The notes: generated from the letters alone by a model not told the origin. A stretch of DNA of 64,000 bases from CBDFNN01 sp965250215 (GCA_965250215.1 CBDFNN010000004.1:868001-932000); one strand, 5' to 3'; counted from the first letter of the stretch, positions 45,166-55,237 are shown. Numbers and translations are program-made.

Positions 45166-46089
45166 ATGCGTCAGTCCATCACAGTTCTACTTCTTTTCAT
45201 CCTAGTTTCAGGATGCAACGATGGCTTGGACCCGAAAGTCCTAAGTCAGCAAAATGATGAGCTTCGTGCTCAGCTCTCAATGAGTGCAGAGTATGTAGAT
45301 AACGTAACAGGGATCATCGATGAGATCCAACAAAACCTATTTCGGATAGAACAACGAGAGGGGATTCTTTCTAGCGTGCCGATAGCTGGTGAGGGAAGCG
45401 AAAGCGCCGTTGCTGCCAATGTTCGGGACCAGGTCATCACTGGTCTTGCGGATATCGATGCCTATATCGTCGAGAACCGAGAGAAACTAGACGATCTGAC
45501 AGCGAAGATGGAAAAGTCACAATATCGTATCGGGAGTCTGGAGCGATTGGTCACAAACCTAAAAGCAGCTGTTTCAAATAAGGAGAAGGAGATGGAGGAC
45601 TTGAAAATGTCCTTGACCCAGAGTCAAAGAAAAGTGGCTAGTCTCGAAACGGTAGTAGCCGTTAAGGACAGCGTCATCGAGGACAACTCCGCGAAAATTG
45701 AGGCACAAGAAGAAGAGCTTACAAGTCAACTTGAGTTGCTTCGGAAGCAGGAGGAGGATTTGACCACGGCGTGGTACGTAGTCGGAACGAACGACATGCT
45801 CAAGCAAACTGGTATAATCAACGAAAAGAGAGCCGGATTTCTAAAGCTTAGAAAGAAGAGAGAAGTTGTAGATCCTGATAAGAAGCACTTCCGAAAAATT
45901 CGAACATTCCAGAATAAGCTGCAGCTAGCAGCCGACGTTGGAAAGGTCGAAGTCTTGTCACAGCACAAGAATTTGAAAGACTCCTATATGGTTGAGTACG
46001 GGGATGATGCCACTACTTTTGTCATCCGTGATCTCGACAAATTCTGGAACGTTTCGAAATACCTAGTGCTGAAAGTAGAGAGATCCTAG
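45166..46089 (+). CDS. Coiled-coil lipoprotein
   Basis: Protein of 307 aa with a lipobox (LVSGCND, Cys near 17). Residues about 25-205 are mainly coiled coil (QQNDELRAQLS, KMEKSQYRIGSLERLVTNLKAAVSNKEKEMEDLK, KIEAQEEELTSQLELLRKQEEDL). The C-terminal part (AWYVVGTNDMLKQTGII, GKVEVLSQHKNLKDSYMVEY, FWNVSKYLVLKVER) resembles conserved Bacteroidota lipoproteins, some annotated as Cbp1-like adhesins without functional proof. It follows the HTH membrane protein gene by 1 nt, so the two probably act together at the envelope. Confidence 0.78.
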   Translation: MRQSITVLLLFILVSGCNDGLDPKVLSQQNDELRAQLSMSAEYVDNVTGIIDEIQQNLFRIEQREGILSSVPIAGEGSESAVAANVRDQVITGLADIDAYIVENREKLDDLTAKMEKSQYRIGSLERLVTNLKAAVSNKEKEMEDLKMSLTQSQRKVASLETVVAVKDSVIEDNSAKIEAQEEELTSQLELLRKQEEDLTTAWYVVGTNDMLKQTGIINEKRAGFLKLRKKREVVDPDKKHFRKIRTFQNKLQLAADVGKVEVLSQHKNLKDSYMVEYGDDATTFVIRDLDKFWNVSKYLVLKVERS

Positions 46090-46388
46090 CCCGACAAACT
46101 TCGAGAACGCCCGAAGCTTCACTCGCCCAGACGCCCATGTGATTTTTTGTCGCTATTAACTCGATTCCGGGTTGACGAAGAGTAAAGCCCTTATCAATTG
46201 ATCGCTTGAGCGTTGATTACAAGGTGGAGCTTCGGGTGAATAGATAATTTGGCGTGGCAAGATATTACGAATTAATAACTTATCTTGTCCTACTTTCTAA
46301 GGATTCGCTGAATGCAAAACCACCATTCTCCCATTCCGAGCTTTTTCATAACTTCCCCTTCCGCACCCTTAGACATAAACTTTCAAAA

Positions 46389-48056
46389 ATGCGCCACATA
46401 CTCCTGAGCTCGCTATGCGTGATCGCCCTGCTTGCATCATGCGACAGAGTAAGCCACACTGAAATGATCGAAGTCGACCCAGACGCCCCAAGTATCTCAC
46501 AGAAAGTTGGTCAATATGCCAACTTCCGTTTGACCACCAACACAACTTCGCTCAGTGAAAATGAGCGAAAGATGATTCCACTCTTGATAGAGGCCGCTCG
46601 TGAGATGGATGGTCTCTTTTGGCAGCAAGCCTATGGAGACAAAGTCATGCTCCTTGAAAATATTGAGGACGACGATTTGCGTCGCTTTGCAGAAATCAAC
46701 TATGGTCCCTGGGATCGATTGAGTAGTAACGATCCATTTCTAAATGGATTTGGTCCCAAACCGCTAGGTTCGAATCTTTATCCCCATGACATGACAAAAG
46801 AGGAGTTCGAAGCCGCGATCGATGGAAATGAAAGGAAGGCAGAGGATTTCAAAAGTCTCTACACCTTAATTCGCCGAGACGTCAACGACGATCTGATAAG
46901 TGTGCCTTATCGAGAGGCATTCAGGCCATCTTTAGAGCGAGCATCGAAGAAGCTCCTTGAGGCCGCCGAGTACGCAGTAAACCCAGGATTGAAGGAATAC
47001 TTAACCCTTCGAGCTGAGGCCCTTCTGACCGATGACTATCAAAAAAGCGATTTGGCTTGGATGGACATGAAGACGAATCATCTCGACGTGGTGATTGGTC
47101 CCATCGAGACATACGAGGATCAGCTCTTTGGACAGAAGGCAGCATTTGAAGCCTATGTATTGGTTAAGGATATCGAGTGGAGTGATCGACTTCAAAAGTA
47201 TGCCAAAATGCTACCCTCTCTTCAGAGAGGACTCCCAGTTCCAGCAAAATACAAGGCAGAAACACCAGGCACAGATTCAGATCTGAATGCATACGACGTT
47301 GTCTACTATGCCGGTGACTGCAATGCTGGATCGAAGACCATTGCTATCAACCTTCCAAATGATGAGGAGGTGCAGTTGCAAAAAGGTACTAGGCGGCTTC
47401 AATTGAAAAATGCCATGCAAGCCAAGTTCGACAAGATTCTCGAGCCGATTGCAGGTGAACTAATCGCTGATGATCAGGCAGCCAATGTCACTTTTGATGC
47501 CTTTTTTGGGAATACCATGTTCCACGAAGTTGCTCATGGCCTCGGAGTCAAGAACACGGTCGACGGTTCGGGAACGGTTCGCGAATCATTACAGGAGCTG
47601 GCATCTGCACTGGAAGAAGGCAAGGCGGATATCCTCGGATTGTACATGGTGACCAAACTCCATAAAAGGGGCGAGCTCGGTGACGCCGACCTGATGGATA
47701 ATTATGTGACATTTCTTGCCGGCATCTTCCGATCTGTCAGATTTGGTGGATCAAGCGCTCACGGGAAAGCGAACATGATTCGATTCAATTTCTTCAAAGA
47801 AATGAGCGCCTTTTCTCGCGACGAATCGACAGGAAAATATTCAGTCGATTTTGAGAAAATGCAAGTGGCCATGGATGCTTTGTCTGAGAAAATCCTCACC
47901 TTCCAAGGCAATGGCGACAAGCCGGGCGTGGCAAAATTCGTTGCGGATTATGCCGTGGTCGGTGAACAACTTCAGAAGGACTTGGATTTTCTGAACGCAT
48001 CAGGGATACCAGTTGACATCGTCTTTGATCAAGGAATCGAGGCACTTGGACTGTGA
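46389..48056 (+). CDS. M49-like (dipeptidyl-peptidase III-related) zinc peptidase lipoprotein
   Basis: Protein of 555 aa; the ATG at 46389 is chosen because the lipoprotein signal (LLASCDR, Cys near 18) starts there, whereas the earlier ATG at 46254 adds an unrelated peptide. The zinc site is HEVAHG (His379, Glu380, His383) with a second helix EEGKAD about 30 residues later, the arrangement of DPP III-like M49 relatives, although true DPP III has HELLGH. FNFFKEMSAF and the long helical N-terminal half fit the same group. Likely a periplasmic metallopeptidase. Confidence 0.82.
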   Translation: MRHILLSSLCVIALLASCDRVSHTEMIEVDPDAPSISQKVGQYANFRLTTNTTSLSENERKMIPLLIEAAREMDGLFWQQAYGDKVMLLENIEDDDLRRFAEINYGPWDRLSSNDPFLNGFGPKPLGSNLYPHDMTKEEFEAAIDGNERKAEDFKSLYTLIRRDVNDDLISVPYREAFRPSLERASKKLLEAAEYAVNPGLKEYLTLRAEALLTDDYQKSDLAWMDMKTNHLDVVIGPIETYEDQLFGQKAAFEAYVLVKDIEWSDRLQKYAKMLPSLQRGLPVPAKYKAETPGTDSDLNAYDVVYYAGDCNAGSKTIAINLPNDEEVQLQKGTRRLQLKNAMQAKFDKILEPIAGELIADDQAANVTFDAFFGNTMFHEVAHGLGVKNTVDGSGTVRESLQELASALEEGKADILGLYMVTKLHKRGELGDADLMDNYVTFLAGIFRSVRFGGSSAHGKANMIRFNFFKEMSAFSRDESTGKYSVDFEKMQVAMDALSEKILTFQGNGDKPGVAKFVADYAVVGEQLQKDLDFLNASGIPVDIVFDQGIEALGL

Positions 48057-48257
48057 TGAGTTCTGGCCGATGCGTGTTCGGATTGGTTATTGCTATCCTC
48101 GATTGAGAGCTTCAGCGGAAATAGATGCTTCGATTACCGGTCTTGGTATTTATCGCCGGCGTCTTTTGGGATCCCGAGCAGTGAGATCGCAACATCTGCT
48201 TGCTCTCTTCGCTATCTTCATTCTCAACGCATCTAAAAAGTAAACCCTGCAACACCC

Positions 48258-50819
48258 ATGTCGATTCTGGATCTCTCCCCGGAGCGATGGGCTCAGATTG
48301 AAGATCTGCTCGAACGGGCGGAGAATCTCGAGCCAAGTCAAAGGACAAAAGTCCTGAAGGAGTGGTGCGACGGAGATGAAGAGCTTTACCTGCAGGTCGA
48401 GCGTTTTGCAAGCGAGGGCCAGGAAACAAAGCAGTTTTTAGAATCTCCTATTACGGCTCTTGGGAGTGAGCAACTTTGGCAAAATCTTGACAAGCAGTTC
48501 GACAATATGGAGGGTCGGATTATTGGCGGGTACAAGATTGTTTCGGAGCTGGGACGAGGTGGAATGGGAGCGGTCTATCTCGCTGAAAGAGCGGATGGTG
48601 AGTTTGAGCAAACCGTAGCTATAAAGATTATCAAGCGAGGGATGGACACGGATGAAATTGTCAGTCGCTTTCGATACGAGCGCCAGATTTTAGCCCGACT
48701 ACATCATCCTAATATCGCTCAGCTTTATGATGGTGGCGTCACGGAGGAAGGCCTACCTTTTATCGTGATGGAGTATGTGGAAGGTATCCCGATTGATGAA
48801 TACGCCAGAGAGAAAAAACTGTCCATTCGAGAACGGCTCAGACTTTTCCAGCCTATCTGCGAAGCGGTTCAGTATGCACACAGAAATCTAATCGTTCACC
48901 GCGACATCAAGCCAGGGAATATCCTCGTCAGTAATGAGGGACGAGTCAAGCTATTGGACTTCGGAATCGCAAAAATTCTAGAGGAGGACGAGGACAGATC
49001 GGCTCCGATTACTAAAGAGCAGGGGAGAAGGCTCACGCCAGAATATGCGGCGCCTGAGCAGATAAGAGGAGATCGAGTTACGCCATCGACTGATGTCTAT
49101 GCTTTGGGTGTGATTCTATTTGAGCTTCTAACGGGTAGGCGACCCTACACTTTCGATTCTCGAATGCTGAAGGATATCGAGAAGGTTGTTACGGAGGAAG
49201 ACCCTTCGAGACCTAGCACTATTGTGATGAGGCCTTCGTCTTCAAAAGGGAAAGACGACAGTGCCGATTCTAAATTAGATAGCTCGATTTTGAGTGGCGA
49301 AAGAGCCAGCTCGCCCCAGGCATTGAAAAAAATGCTTCGCGGGGATCTCGATGCCATCACATTGATGGCGTTGCGAAAGGACCCCGACAGAAGATATTCT
49401 TCCGCAGCAGAGTTATCTCTCGATATCGGTTCATTCTTGAGAGGTCGGCCGGTTGTTGCTCAACCGGATAAAGTCTCCTATAGGGTTCGGAAATTCGTAT
49501 CAAGGAATAAGCTTTTGGTTGGGGCGACTCTATTGATCATGATGACGCTGGCCGGTGGAATAATTACATCTCGGCAAAGTGAGCGACGAGCTCTTGCCGA
49601 ACAGAGTAAGGCTGAGGCGACAACCGAGTTTGTACTGGGAATTTTCAGGGATATTCGACCTGAGTCTCTTCAGAACGAGTTACTGATTCCTACGAGTCAA
49701 CTAATTGATATTGCAGTAAAGCAACTGGAAGGAATAAAAGACTCCCTTCTATTTTCCGATTTTGCACTCGTTGTTGGCGAGATTAGTGGGCAGGTTGGTG
49801 GGCGTTCCGTGGCTGATTCTCTCGTCACCATAGCCTATAATATTAGGAGTAAGGAATTCGGCCCTCAAAGTCAAGAAGTAGGCGAAGCCGTTCTTGTTCT
49901 TATCAAATTGAAATCAAGAGAGCACAGTCCGCTGGTTGCCGACTCTTTGGCTACACAATTCCTTAGTAACTCTGAAGAATGGAGTGACCTTCATCTCGAA
50001 GTTGCCAGTGAACTGGTGACCATCAAGATTTGGCGTAACCAGTTTGAGGAGGCCAGCGAGCTACGCAGGAGAATTTCTGCAAGTCCACTGCTTCAAGGAG
50101 AAGGGAAAGAAGAAGCTTTGTTGAGAGAGATGGAATTCCATATCAGCTATAGCAAATTTGCGCCCGAGCTTATGTCTAAGGCCGTCCAGTCTTTTGATGA
50201 GGCTGGTGCTCTGGATGAACTAACTGGGGAATCGAAAGCCATAGCATATCGGAACAAAGGCAAACTTCTTGGTCTCCTCGGACAGTGCAAGGAGAGTTTG
50301 GAAAGCCACGATGCGAGTATATCTGTATTCAAGTCCATCTACGGAGATGAAAGCGCAGAGTACTACAATGCTCGTAGTGCCAAGGGATTTGACATTATGA
50401 ATTGTAATCGATTTAACGATGCTATATTAGAATTTGATCGCTTGGAGCAACTTTTCGAAGCGAATGTCACAGACGCCGACGAATGGAAAGCCTATTTATC
50501 GCTCGGTAAGGCTTATGCACAAATGATGATCGGTCAGCATGAAAAGTCCATGCTAAATATAGAACGTTATCACAAACTTCGAGGTATCGAGTTAGACATT
50601 GAAAAGCCGCTTGATATGAACAAATTGCCTCACGGAATTGTTTTAAGGGCCCTGTTTATTTCAGCTTCGGCACACAATGAACTGTGTGAATCGGAGAAGG
50701 CGAATAAAATCCTTGAGAGAATAAAAGTCATTGTCGATAGCAGAGACATTGCTCACGCTAGATTTCAGGACTACCCATTGTTTCAGACTCTATACTCGAA
50801 CCGAAAGAACTGCGATTAG
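48258..50819 (+). CDS. Transmembrane Ser/Thr protein kinase (PknB-like) with degenerate TPR tail
   Basis: Protein of 853 aa. Kinase domain about 91-385: Gly loop ELGRGGMGAVYLAE, ATP-binding Lys123 in TVAIKII, catalytic HRDIKPGN (His214, Asp216), DFG at 234-236, APE-like YAAPEQ, and DVYALG. All catalytic residues are present. An about 45-aa acidic linker interrupts the C-lobe. A transmembrane helix (LLVGATLLIMMTLAGGIIT, about 415-435) precedes a helical extracytoplasmic region with weak TPR-like repeats. This class often works with an ECF sigma factor; none is adjacent here. Confidence 0.92.
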   Translation: MSILDLSPERWAQIEDLLERAENLEPSQRTKVLKEWCDGDEELYLQVERFASEGQETKQFLESPITALGSEQLWQNLDKQFDNMEGRIIGGYKIVSELGRGGMGAVYLAERADGEFEQTVAIKIIKRGMDTDEIVSRFRYERQILARLHHPNIAQLYDGGVTEEGLPFIVMEYVEGIPIDEYAREKKLSIRERLRLFQPICEAVQYAHRNLIVHRDIKPGNILVSNEGRVKLLDFGIAKILEEDEDRSAPITKEQGRRLTPEYAAPEQIRGDRVTPSTDVYALGVILFELLTGRRPYTFDSRMLKDIEKVVTEEDPSRPSTIVMRPSSSKGKDDSADSKLDSSILSGERASSPQALKKMLRGDLDAITLMALRKDPDRRYSSAAELSLDIGSFLRGRPVVAQPDKVSYRVRKFVSRNKLLVGATLLIMMTLAGGIITSRQSERRALAEQSKAEATTEFVLGIFRDIRPESLQNELLIPTSQLIDIAVKQLEGIKDSLLFSDFALVVGEISGQVGGRSVADSLVTIAYNIRSKEFGPQSQEVGEAVLVLIKLKSREHSPLVADSLATQFLSNSEEWSDLHLEVASELVTIKIWRNQFEEASELRRRISASPLLQGEGKEEALLREMEFHISYSKFAPELMSKAVQSFDEAGALDELTGESKAIAYRNKGKLLGLLGQCKESLESHDASISVFKSIYGDESAEYYNARSAKGFDIMNCNRFNDAILEFDRLEQLFEANVTDADEWKAYLSLGKAYAQMMIGQHEKSMLNIERYHKLRGIELDIEKPLDMNKLPHGIVLRALFISASAHNELCESEKANKILERIKVIVDSRDIAHARFQDYPLFQTLYSNRKNCD

Positions 50820-50965
50820 AGCTGAGCAATAGTAAAGATGTTCTGATTTTGCCAATAATGTCGCCATAGTTAAGTGTTAAGTGACTATTATCTGGCGAGA
50901 AGGATTGGATATTGTACTCATTGCCAGTGCTTACCTAGGTCTAACCAACTACTATCAATAACACC

Positions 50966-51619
50966 ATGTTAAAGCCATTCGCCCTCCTAGTCGTCCTAGT
51001 TTTGATTGCTAATTCCCCTGTGTCAGCTCAAGACGATCCATTATTGAGTGTCTCGATCGAAAATAGCTCTGGAGTATTGCACGCCTCAGCTGGATTGAGC
51101 AACGGATACAATTGCAAAGCGGTACTCAAAAACTGTCCTTTCGATTGGGCTTGCGACAATGCAAGTTTCGCCACCCAGTTTGATTTGGGAGTAAATATTC
51201 TTGGCGCCAAGGGAGGAGAAAATAAGGTCTCTGTTTTCGCAACGGCAGGGAATAATGTCAACACAGATGCCAGCATTACGAGAGACGGTGTCCAAGACAA
51301 CTTCGAGAACTCGATCGTGAGTTTGGTATATGGAGCGGGAGCTTCATATACGAGATATTTCGGGCGCGTTGGTATATCCGGTCAGTACCGTGCGCTTCGT
51401 CTTCTAACTGGAGAACAGCGCTTGGACAATCAACAAGGTGAGCTTCTGAATATCGGATCTAACAACTATGGTTCATTCCAAGTCGGCCTCAAGATTCGAC
51501 TGGGTAGAGGAAGTGGAGTTGCTGATCAGGCAAGGCGCGGCTTAGACAGCGTCGAAGATGGTTTCAGAATGCTTGACGAGTTTAGAAGGAGGATTGAGGA
51601 GGAGAGGAGGAGTAACTAG
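50966..51619 (+). CDS. Secreted hypothetical protein, possible outer membrane barrel
   Basis: Protein of 217 aa with a signal peptide (cleavage near PVSAQ). Four Cys residues lie between about 48 and 66 (GYNCKAVLKNCPFDWAC), suggesting disulfides. The middle has alternating beta-strand patterns (IVSLVYGAGASYTRYFGRVGISGQYRALRLL), as in a small barrel, and the last 35 residues are a charged helix (FRMLDEFRRRIEEERR). No family recognised. Its TAG lies in an 8-bp word array. Confidence 0.65.
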   Translation: MLKPFALLVVLVLIANSPVSAQDDPLLSVSIENSSGVLHASAGLSNGYNCKAVLKNCPFDWACDNASFATQFDLGVNILGAKGGENKVSVFATAGNNVNTDASITRDGVQDNFENSIVSLVYGAGASYTRYFGRVGISGQYRALRLLTGEQRLDNQQGELLNIGSNNYGSFQVGLKIRLGRGSGVADQARRGLDSVEDGFRMLDEFRRRIEEERRSN

Positions 51620-51639
51620 TTGACTAGCTAACTGGCTGA
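51616..51639. repeat. 8-bp word array (ctagttga, ctagctaa, ctggctga)
   Basis: Three 8-mers; the first contains the TAG (51617-51619) of the preceding gene. The words resemble the 9-mers CTGGCTNNT at 54987 and 55631. Confidence 0.6.
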
Positions 51640-51723
51640 CAAGCGTAACATCTTGTGCCAAATTATATTCAAGAAATAGCTAGCTAGCCCTTGACATAGC
51701 TTGTTTCTGGACAATCTTTTATT

Positions 51724-51744
51724 AGCACCTAGCACCTAGCACCT
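51724..51744. repeat. 7-bp array (AGCACCT x3) ending in the korB stop
   Basis: Three perfect AGCACCT units; the last two bases plus the next base form CTA, the korB TAG on the minus strand (51743-51745). Confidence 0.88.
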
Positions 51745-52987
51745 AGCCCTCAATTTCCCAGGTCTCTGGCCCTTCCAGAAGATCTTGCAACACACCTTTT
51801 CCCCTTGACTCTTGGACCTGATTCATTTGGTCTGATAAAGCACCGTCGTAGGTTGGGCGGTCTTCCTTAAAGAAGACACCGAAAGGTCTGGGCAATTCTG
51901 GATAGCGTGGCATTTGACCAATAATCTGAGCCAACTCGATGCTCGAATTGTCATGTACTGAGCAGTCATCAGCTGAAAAATCTCCGGACTCAAGATCTAT
52001 AACTTCTAACCTGAAACCTTCCAGACGCAGTCCCTTTGTGCCCTTATTGAAAATCATGGGCTGACCATGCTCAAGGAAAATAGTCGACTCTGCCTTGGTG
52101 GCTTTTTCTGTGAATTGAAAGAAAGCGCCATCGTTGAAAATATTGCAGTTCTGATAGATCTCGATCAAGCTCGTACCTCGGTGGGCATGGGCCTCTAGCA
52201 AGATCTTATGCATATGCTTAGGATCGCGATCCATGGTTCGAGCCACAAAACTTCCATTTGCGCCAAGTGCAACGCTGGCTGGATTCAAGGGCTGATCAAT
52301 CGAACCGAAGGGTGTACTCTTCGTGATCTTTCCTACTTCAGACGTAGGACTGTACTGTCCCTTTGTCAAGCCGTAGATCTGATTGTTAAAGAGAAGAATT
52401 TGGACATCGACATTCCTTCGTAGGACATGCAGAAGATGATTACCACCAATCGACAAAGAATCACCGTCGCCAGTAATGATCCACACATCTAACTCTGGTC
52501 TACTTGCCTTCAAGCCCGTTGCAAAGGTGGGAGCTCGGCCATGAATAGAGTGCATTCCGTAGGTTTTCATGTAGTAAGGAAAGCGACTGGAACAGCCGAT
52601 CCCACTTATCATGACTGTGTTCTCCTTCGGAATTCCGAGTTCCGGCAAGGTCTTTTGAACTTGTGAGAGAATCGCGTAGTCTCCGCAGCCAGGGCACCAT
52701 CTAACATCCTGGTCTGTTTGGTAGTCCTTTTTGGTGAGCGCCGGCGCGCCATCACCAACTGCTCCATTACCTTCGAACCCAGGGGGGAGACTAGGTTTTT
52801 TTGCTCCGGGCGGTAATGAGGGCTTTCGAACTTCTCCATCGGCCTTCATTCCTGGGGGTAAGGTCGGCTTTCGGCCTTCTGACTGGGCTTCCATTCCTGG
52901 CGGAAGCTTTGGCTTCCGAGGCTCTGGCTTTTCAAACCCGGGTGGCATTTTGGGAGTCCGCTTGTTTGGATCTTTTTGATCTGACAT
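51743..52987 (-). CDS. korB: 2-oxoglutarate/2-oxoacid:ferredoxin oxidoreductase subunit beta with PPG-repeat extension
   Basis: Protein of 414 aa. Residues from about 85 on are the thiamine-diphosphate-binding beta subunit: VRWCPGCGDYAILSQV, ISGIGCSSRFPYYM, HGRAPTFATG, ITGDGDSLSIGGNH (TPP/Mg motif) and NNQIYGLTKGQYSPTS. The first about 75 residues are unusual: five copies of a K/T/S-M/L-PPG-F/M/A-E/K motif joined by charged linkers. The enzyme oxidatively decarboxylates 2-oxoglutarate to succinyl-CoA with ferredoxin. It lies 57 bp downstream of korA on the same strand. Confidence 0.93.
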   Translation of the reverse strand: MSDQKDPNKRTPKMPPGFEKPEPRKPKLPPGMEAQSEGRKPTLPPGMKADGEVRKPSLPPGAKKPSLPPGFEGNGAVGDGAPALTKKDYQTDQDVRWCPGCGDYAILSQVQKTLPELGIPKENTVMISGIGCSSRFPYYMKTYGMHSIHGRAPTFATGLKASRPELDVWIITGDGDSLSIGGNHLLHVLRRNVDVQILLFNNQIYGLTKGQYSPTSEVGKITKSTPFGSIDQPLNPASVALGANGSFVARTMDRDPKHMHKILLEAHAHRGTSLIEIYQNCNIFNDGAFFQFTEKATKAESTIFLEHGQPMIFNKGTKGLRLEGFRLEVIDLESGDFSADDCSVHDNSSIELAQIIGQMPRYPELPRPFGVFFKEDRPTYDGALSDQMNQVQESRGKGVLQDLLEGPETWEIEG

Positions 52988-53044
52988 AATTCCGTATCTG
53001 TTGTAGTTAGACTACCTTCGACAATTCTAGCTAAGCTCGATTTT

Positions 53045-54931
53045 TTAAGCCTGAGACATTTCTTCTAGAACGCGATTCTCAATTTCAGCTGATGTAAAAG
53101 GTTGACCTTGAATCTTATTGAGGCCAATCAATGGGAGCAAATATTTTGCTCTCAAGACTTTGACCAACTGACCGTTATTCAACTCGGGGACAATCCAGGT
53201 TTTGAATTTGCTCAAGACCTCTCCGAGATCGGCTGGCAATGGACTGATATATCGAATGTGGATACTGGAGACATCACGGCCATTCTCTCTCATTCGTTCG
53301 ACAGCTTGATCTATGGCGCCTTTGGTTGATCCCCAACCAATGACGAGGCAATCTCCACCGTCTTGTGACCCATTTACTACAGTCGGGGGAATGTCAGCTG
53401 TCATTCGCTGAACTTTTTCTTCCCGCAACTTGGTCATGAACTCGTGATTCTGAGAATCATACTCGACATTTCCTGTCTCGTGCTTTTTCTCCAAACCACC
53501 AAGTCTGTGTTCCAGTCCTTTTGTGCCAGGAATAGCCCAAGGTCTGCTCAAGGTCGTCTCGTCTCTGGCATAGGGAAGGAATACTTGCTTGCCATCAACT
53601 TCACGATTGGTGGATGTGGCATATTCCACAGGTGCTTCTGGTAAATCATCGGCCTTTGGAATCAGCCACGGCTCGGAGCCATTACCTAGATATCCGTCAG
53701 AAAGGAGTATGACTGGCGTCATGTATTTGGTCGCCAAACGGCAGGCCTCAAATGCCATATGGAAGCAATCGCCCGGGCTAGCCGGTGCAATGACGGCCAA
53801 AGGAGCCTCGCCATTTCGCCCATAAAGCGCTTGTAATAAATCAGACTGCTCCGTCTTTGTTGGAAGTCCAGTGCTCGGTCCTGCTCGCTGGACGTTCACG
53901 ACAACAAGAGGTAATTCTGTCATGACAGCAAGGCCAACAGCTTCGGCTTTTAGAGCGAGACCAGGTCCACTCGTACCACAGACTCCAATGCTTCCGCCAA
54001 AGCAAGCTCCAACGGCGGCACCAACAGCAGCGATTTCATCTTCAGCTTGGAAAGTCCGGACGTTGAATCTTTTCATGCCACTAAGTTCATGTAGCAAATC
54101 GGATGCCGGCGTAATGGGATAGGAGCCATAGAAGATTCCTACTTTCAGCTTCTCACTTGCGGCCGCAAAACCAAGTGCTAGCGCGCGGTTACCATGTATC
54201 GATCGATATTTGCCTGGGGTTAGCTTTGCAGGAGAAACTTCGTATCGATATTCGAAATCCTCAACGGTCTCTCCGTAGTGAAGTCCCTTCTTGAAGACAT
54301 GCATGTTGGCTTCAAGGACGGCGGGTTTTCTGGCAAACTTCTGATTTATCCAGTCGAAGACGGGTTCTGTTGGTCTGGAGTAGAGCCACAGACAAAGTCC
54401 AAGGGCGAACATGTTCTTGGATCGATCGATGTCCTTGAAATTGAGGCCGCTATCCTTGAGGGCCTCGCGTGTTAAGTTGGTGAGTTCAACCCGATAGACT
54501 TTGAATCCGTCAAGAGTGTCGTCTTCCAAAGGATTTTCGTCGTACTTGGCTAATTCAAGATCTCGCCTTTCGAAGGAATTGACGTTGATAATGAGGGATC
54601 CTCCTTTGCGAACCCTTCCAATATTAACTTTCAACGCAGCGGCATTCATAGCAACTAGCATGTCTACCTCATCACCCGGGGTGTGAATATTCACGCTGCC
54701 AAAGTGAAGTTGGAAAGCACTTACACCGTAGGTAGTGCCAGTAGGAGCACGAATTTCAGCCGGAAAGTCCGGTAGAGTTGCCAAATCATTGCTGGCAAAA
54801 GCAGATGCAAGGGTAAATTGATTTCCCGTTAATTGCATACCGTCTCCAGAGTCTCCAGCAAAAAGGATGGTTACATCCGCGAGATTTTCGACTGGGATTT
54901 TTGAGTCTGGTGTGCTGAGAGATCCACTCAT
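53045..54931 (-). CDS. korA: 2-oxoglutarate/2-oxoacid:ferredoxin oxidoreductase subunit alpha (gamma-alpha fusion)
   Basis: Protein of 628 aa, a fusion of the gamma domain (about 25-205: ILFAGDSGDGMQLTGNQFTLASAFA, GTTYGVSAFQLHFG) and the alpha domain (about 245-610: ALALGFAAASEKLKVGIFYGSYPITPASDLLHEL, GAAVGACFGGSIGVCGTSGPGLALK, NVQRAGPSTGLPTKTEQSDL). Together with KorB it forms the KGOR/OGOR enzyme of TCA-type metabolism. Upstream of the ATG lies a 9-bp degenerate word array. Confidence 0.95.
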   Translation of the reverse strand: MSGSLSTPDSKIPVENLADVTILFAGDSGDGMQLTGNQFTLASAFASNDLATLPDFPAEIRAPTGTTYGVSAFQLHFGSVNIHTPGDEVDMLVAMNAAALKVNIGRVRKGGSLIINVNSFERRDLELAKYDENPLEDDTLDGFKVYRVELTNLTREALKDSGLNFKDIDRSKNMFALGLCLWLYSRPTEPVFDWINQKFARKPAVLEANMHVFKKGLHYGETVEDFEYRYEVSPAKLTPGKYRSIHGNRALALGFAAASEKLKVGIFYGSYPITPASDLLHELSGMKRFNVRTFQAEDEIAAVGAAVGACFGGSIGVCGTSGPGLALKAEAVGLAVMTELPLVVVNVQRAGPSTGLPTKTEQSDLLQALYGRNGEAPLAVIAPASPGDCFHMAFEACRLATKYMTPVILLSDGYLGNGSEPWLIPKADDLPEAPVEYATSTNREVDGKQVFLPYARDETTLSRPWAIPGTKGLEHRLGGLEKKHETGNVEYDSQNHEFMTKLREEKVQRMTADIPPTVVNGSQDGGDCLVIGWGSTKGAIDQAVERMRENGRDVSSIHIRYISPLPADLGEVLSKFKTWIVPELNNGQLVKVLRAKYLLPLIGLNKIQGQPFTSAEIENRVLEEMSQA

Positions 54932-54986
54932 ACGATCAGAGATTGGGTTGGTAGATTTGTGTCTGGCTGAATTTAGGGTACAGAGA

Positions 54987-55085
54987 TTGGCTTGTCTAGC
55001 TCTTCTGAATTTTCTGGCTGATCTTGATGATTTGGCGGATCTGGCTCTTCTAGCTTTTCTGTCTGATCTGGTCGGTCTAGCCTAT
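54987..55085. repeat. Degenerate 9-bp word array (consensus CTGGCTNNT, 11 units)
   Basis: Eleven consecutive 9-mers from ttggcttgt to ctagcctat, mostly of the form CTNGCTNNT. Because 9 is a multiple of 3 the array is open in several frames and generates spurious open frames on both strands. It lies between korA and apaG; the remaining sequence up to the apaG stop (55086-55237) shows no recognisable gene. Confidence 0.85.
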
Positions 55086-55237
55086 CTGCTTTCCCGTCAT
55101 CTTGAGCAGTTCTGCAGGGATAACGAGATCTTAGTCGGACTAGTTTATCATACTGTTCAAGTTTGTCACGAGATTCAATTTTCACCAGGCGCACCATCTA
55201 AGCCGCAAGAAAAAAAGACAATCGCATGGGCTGATTG

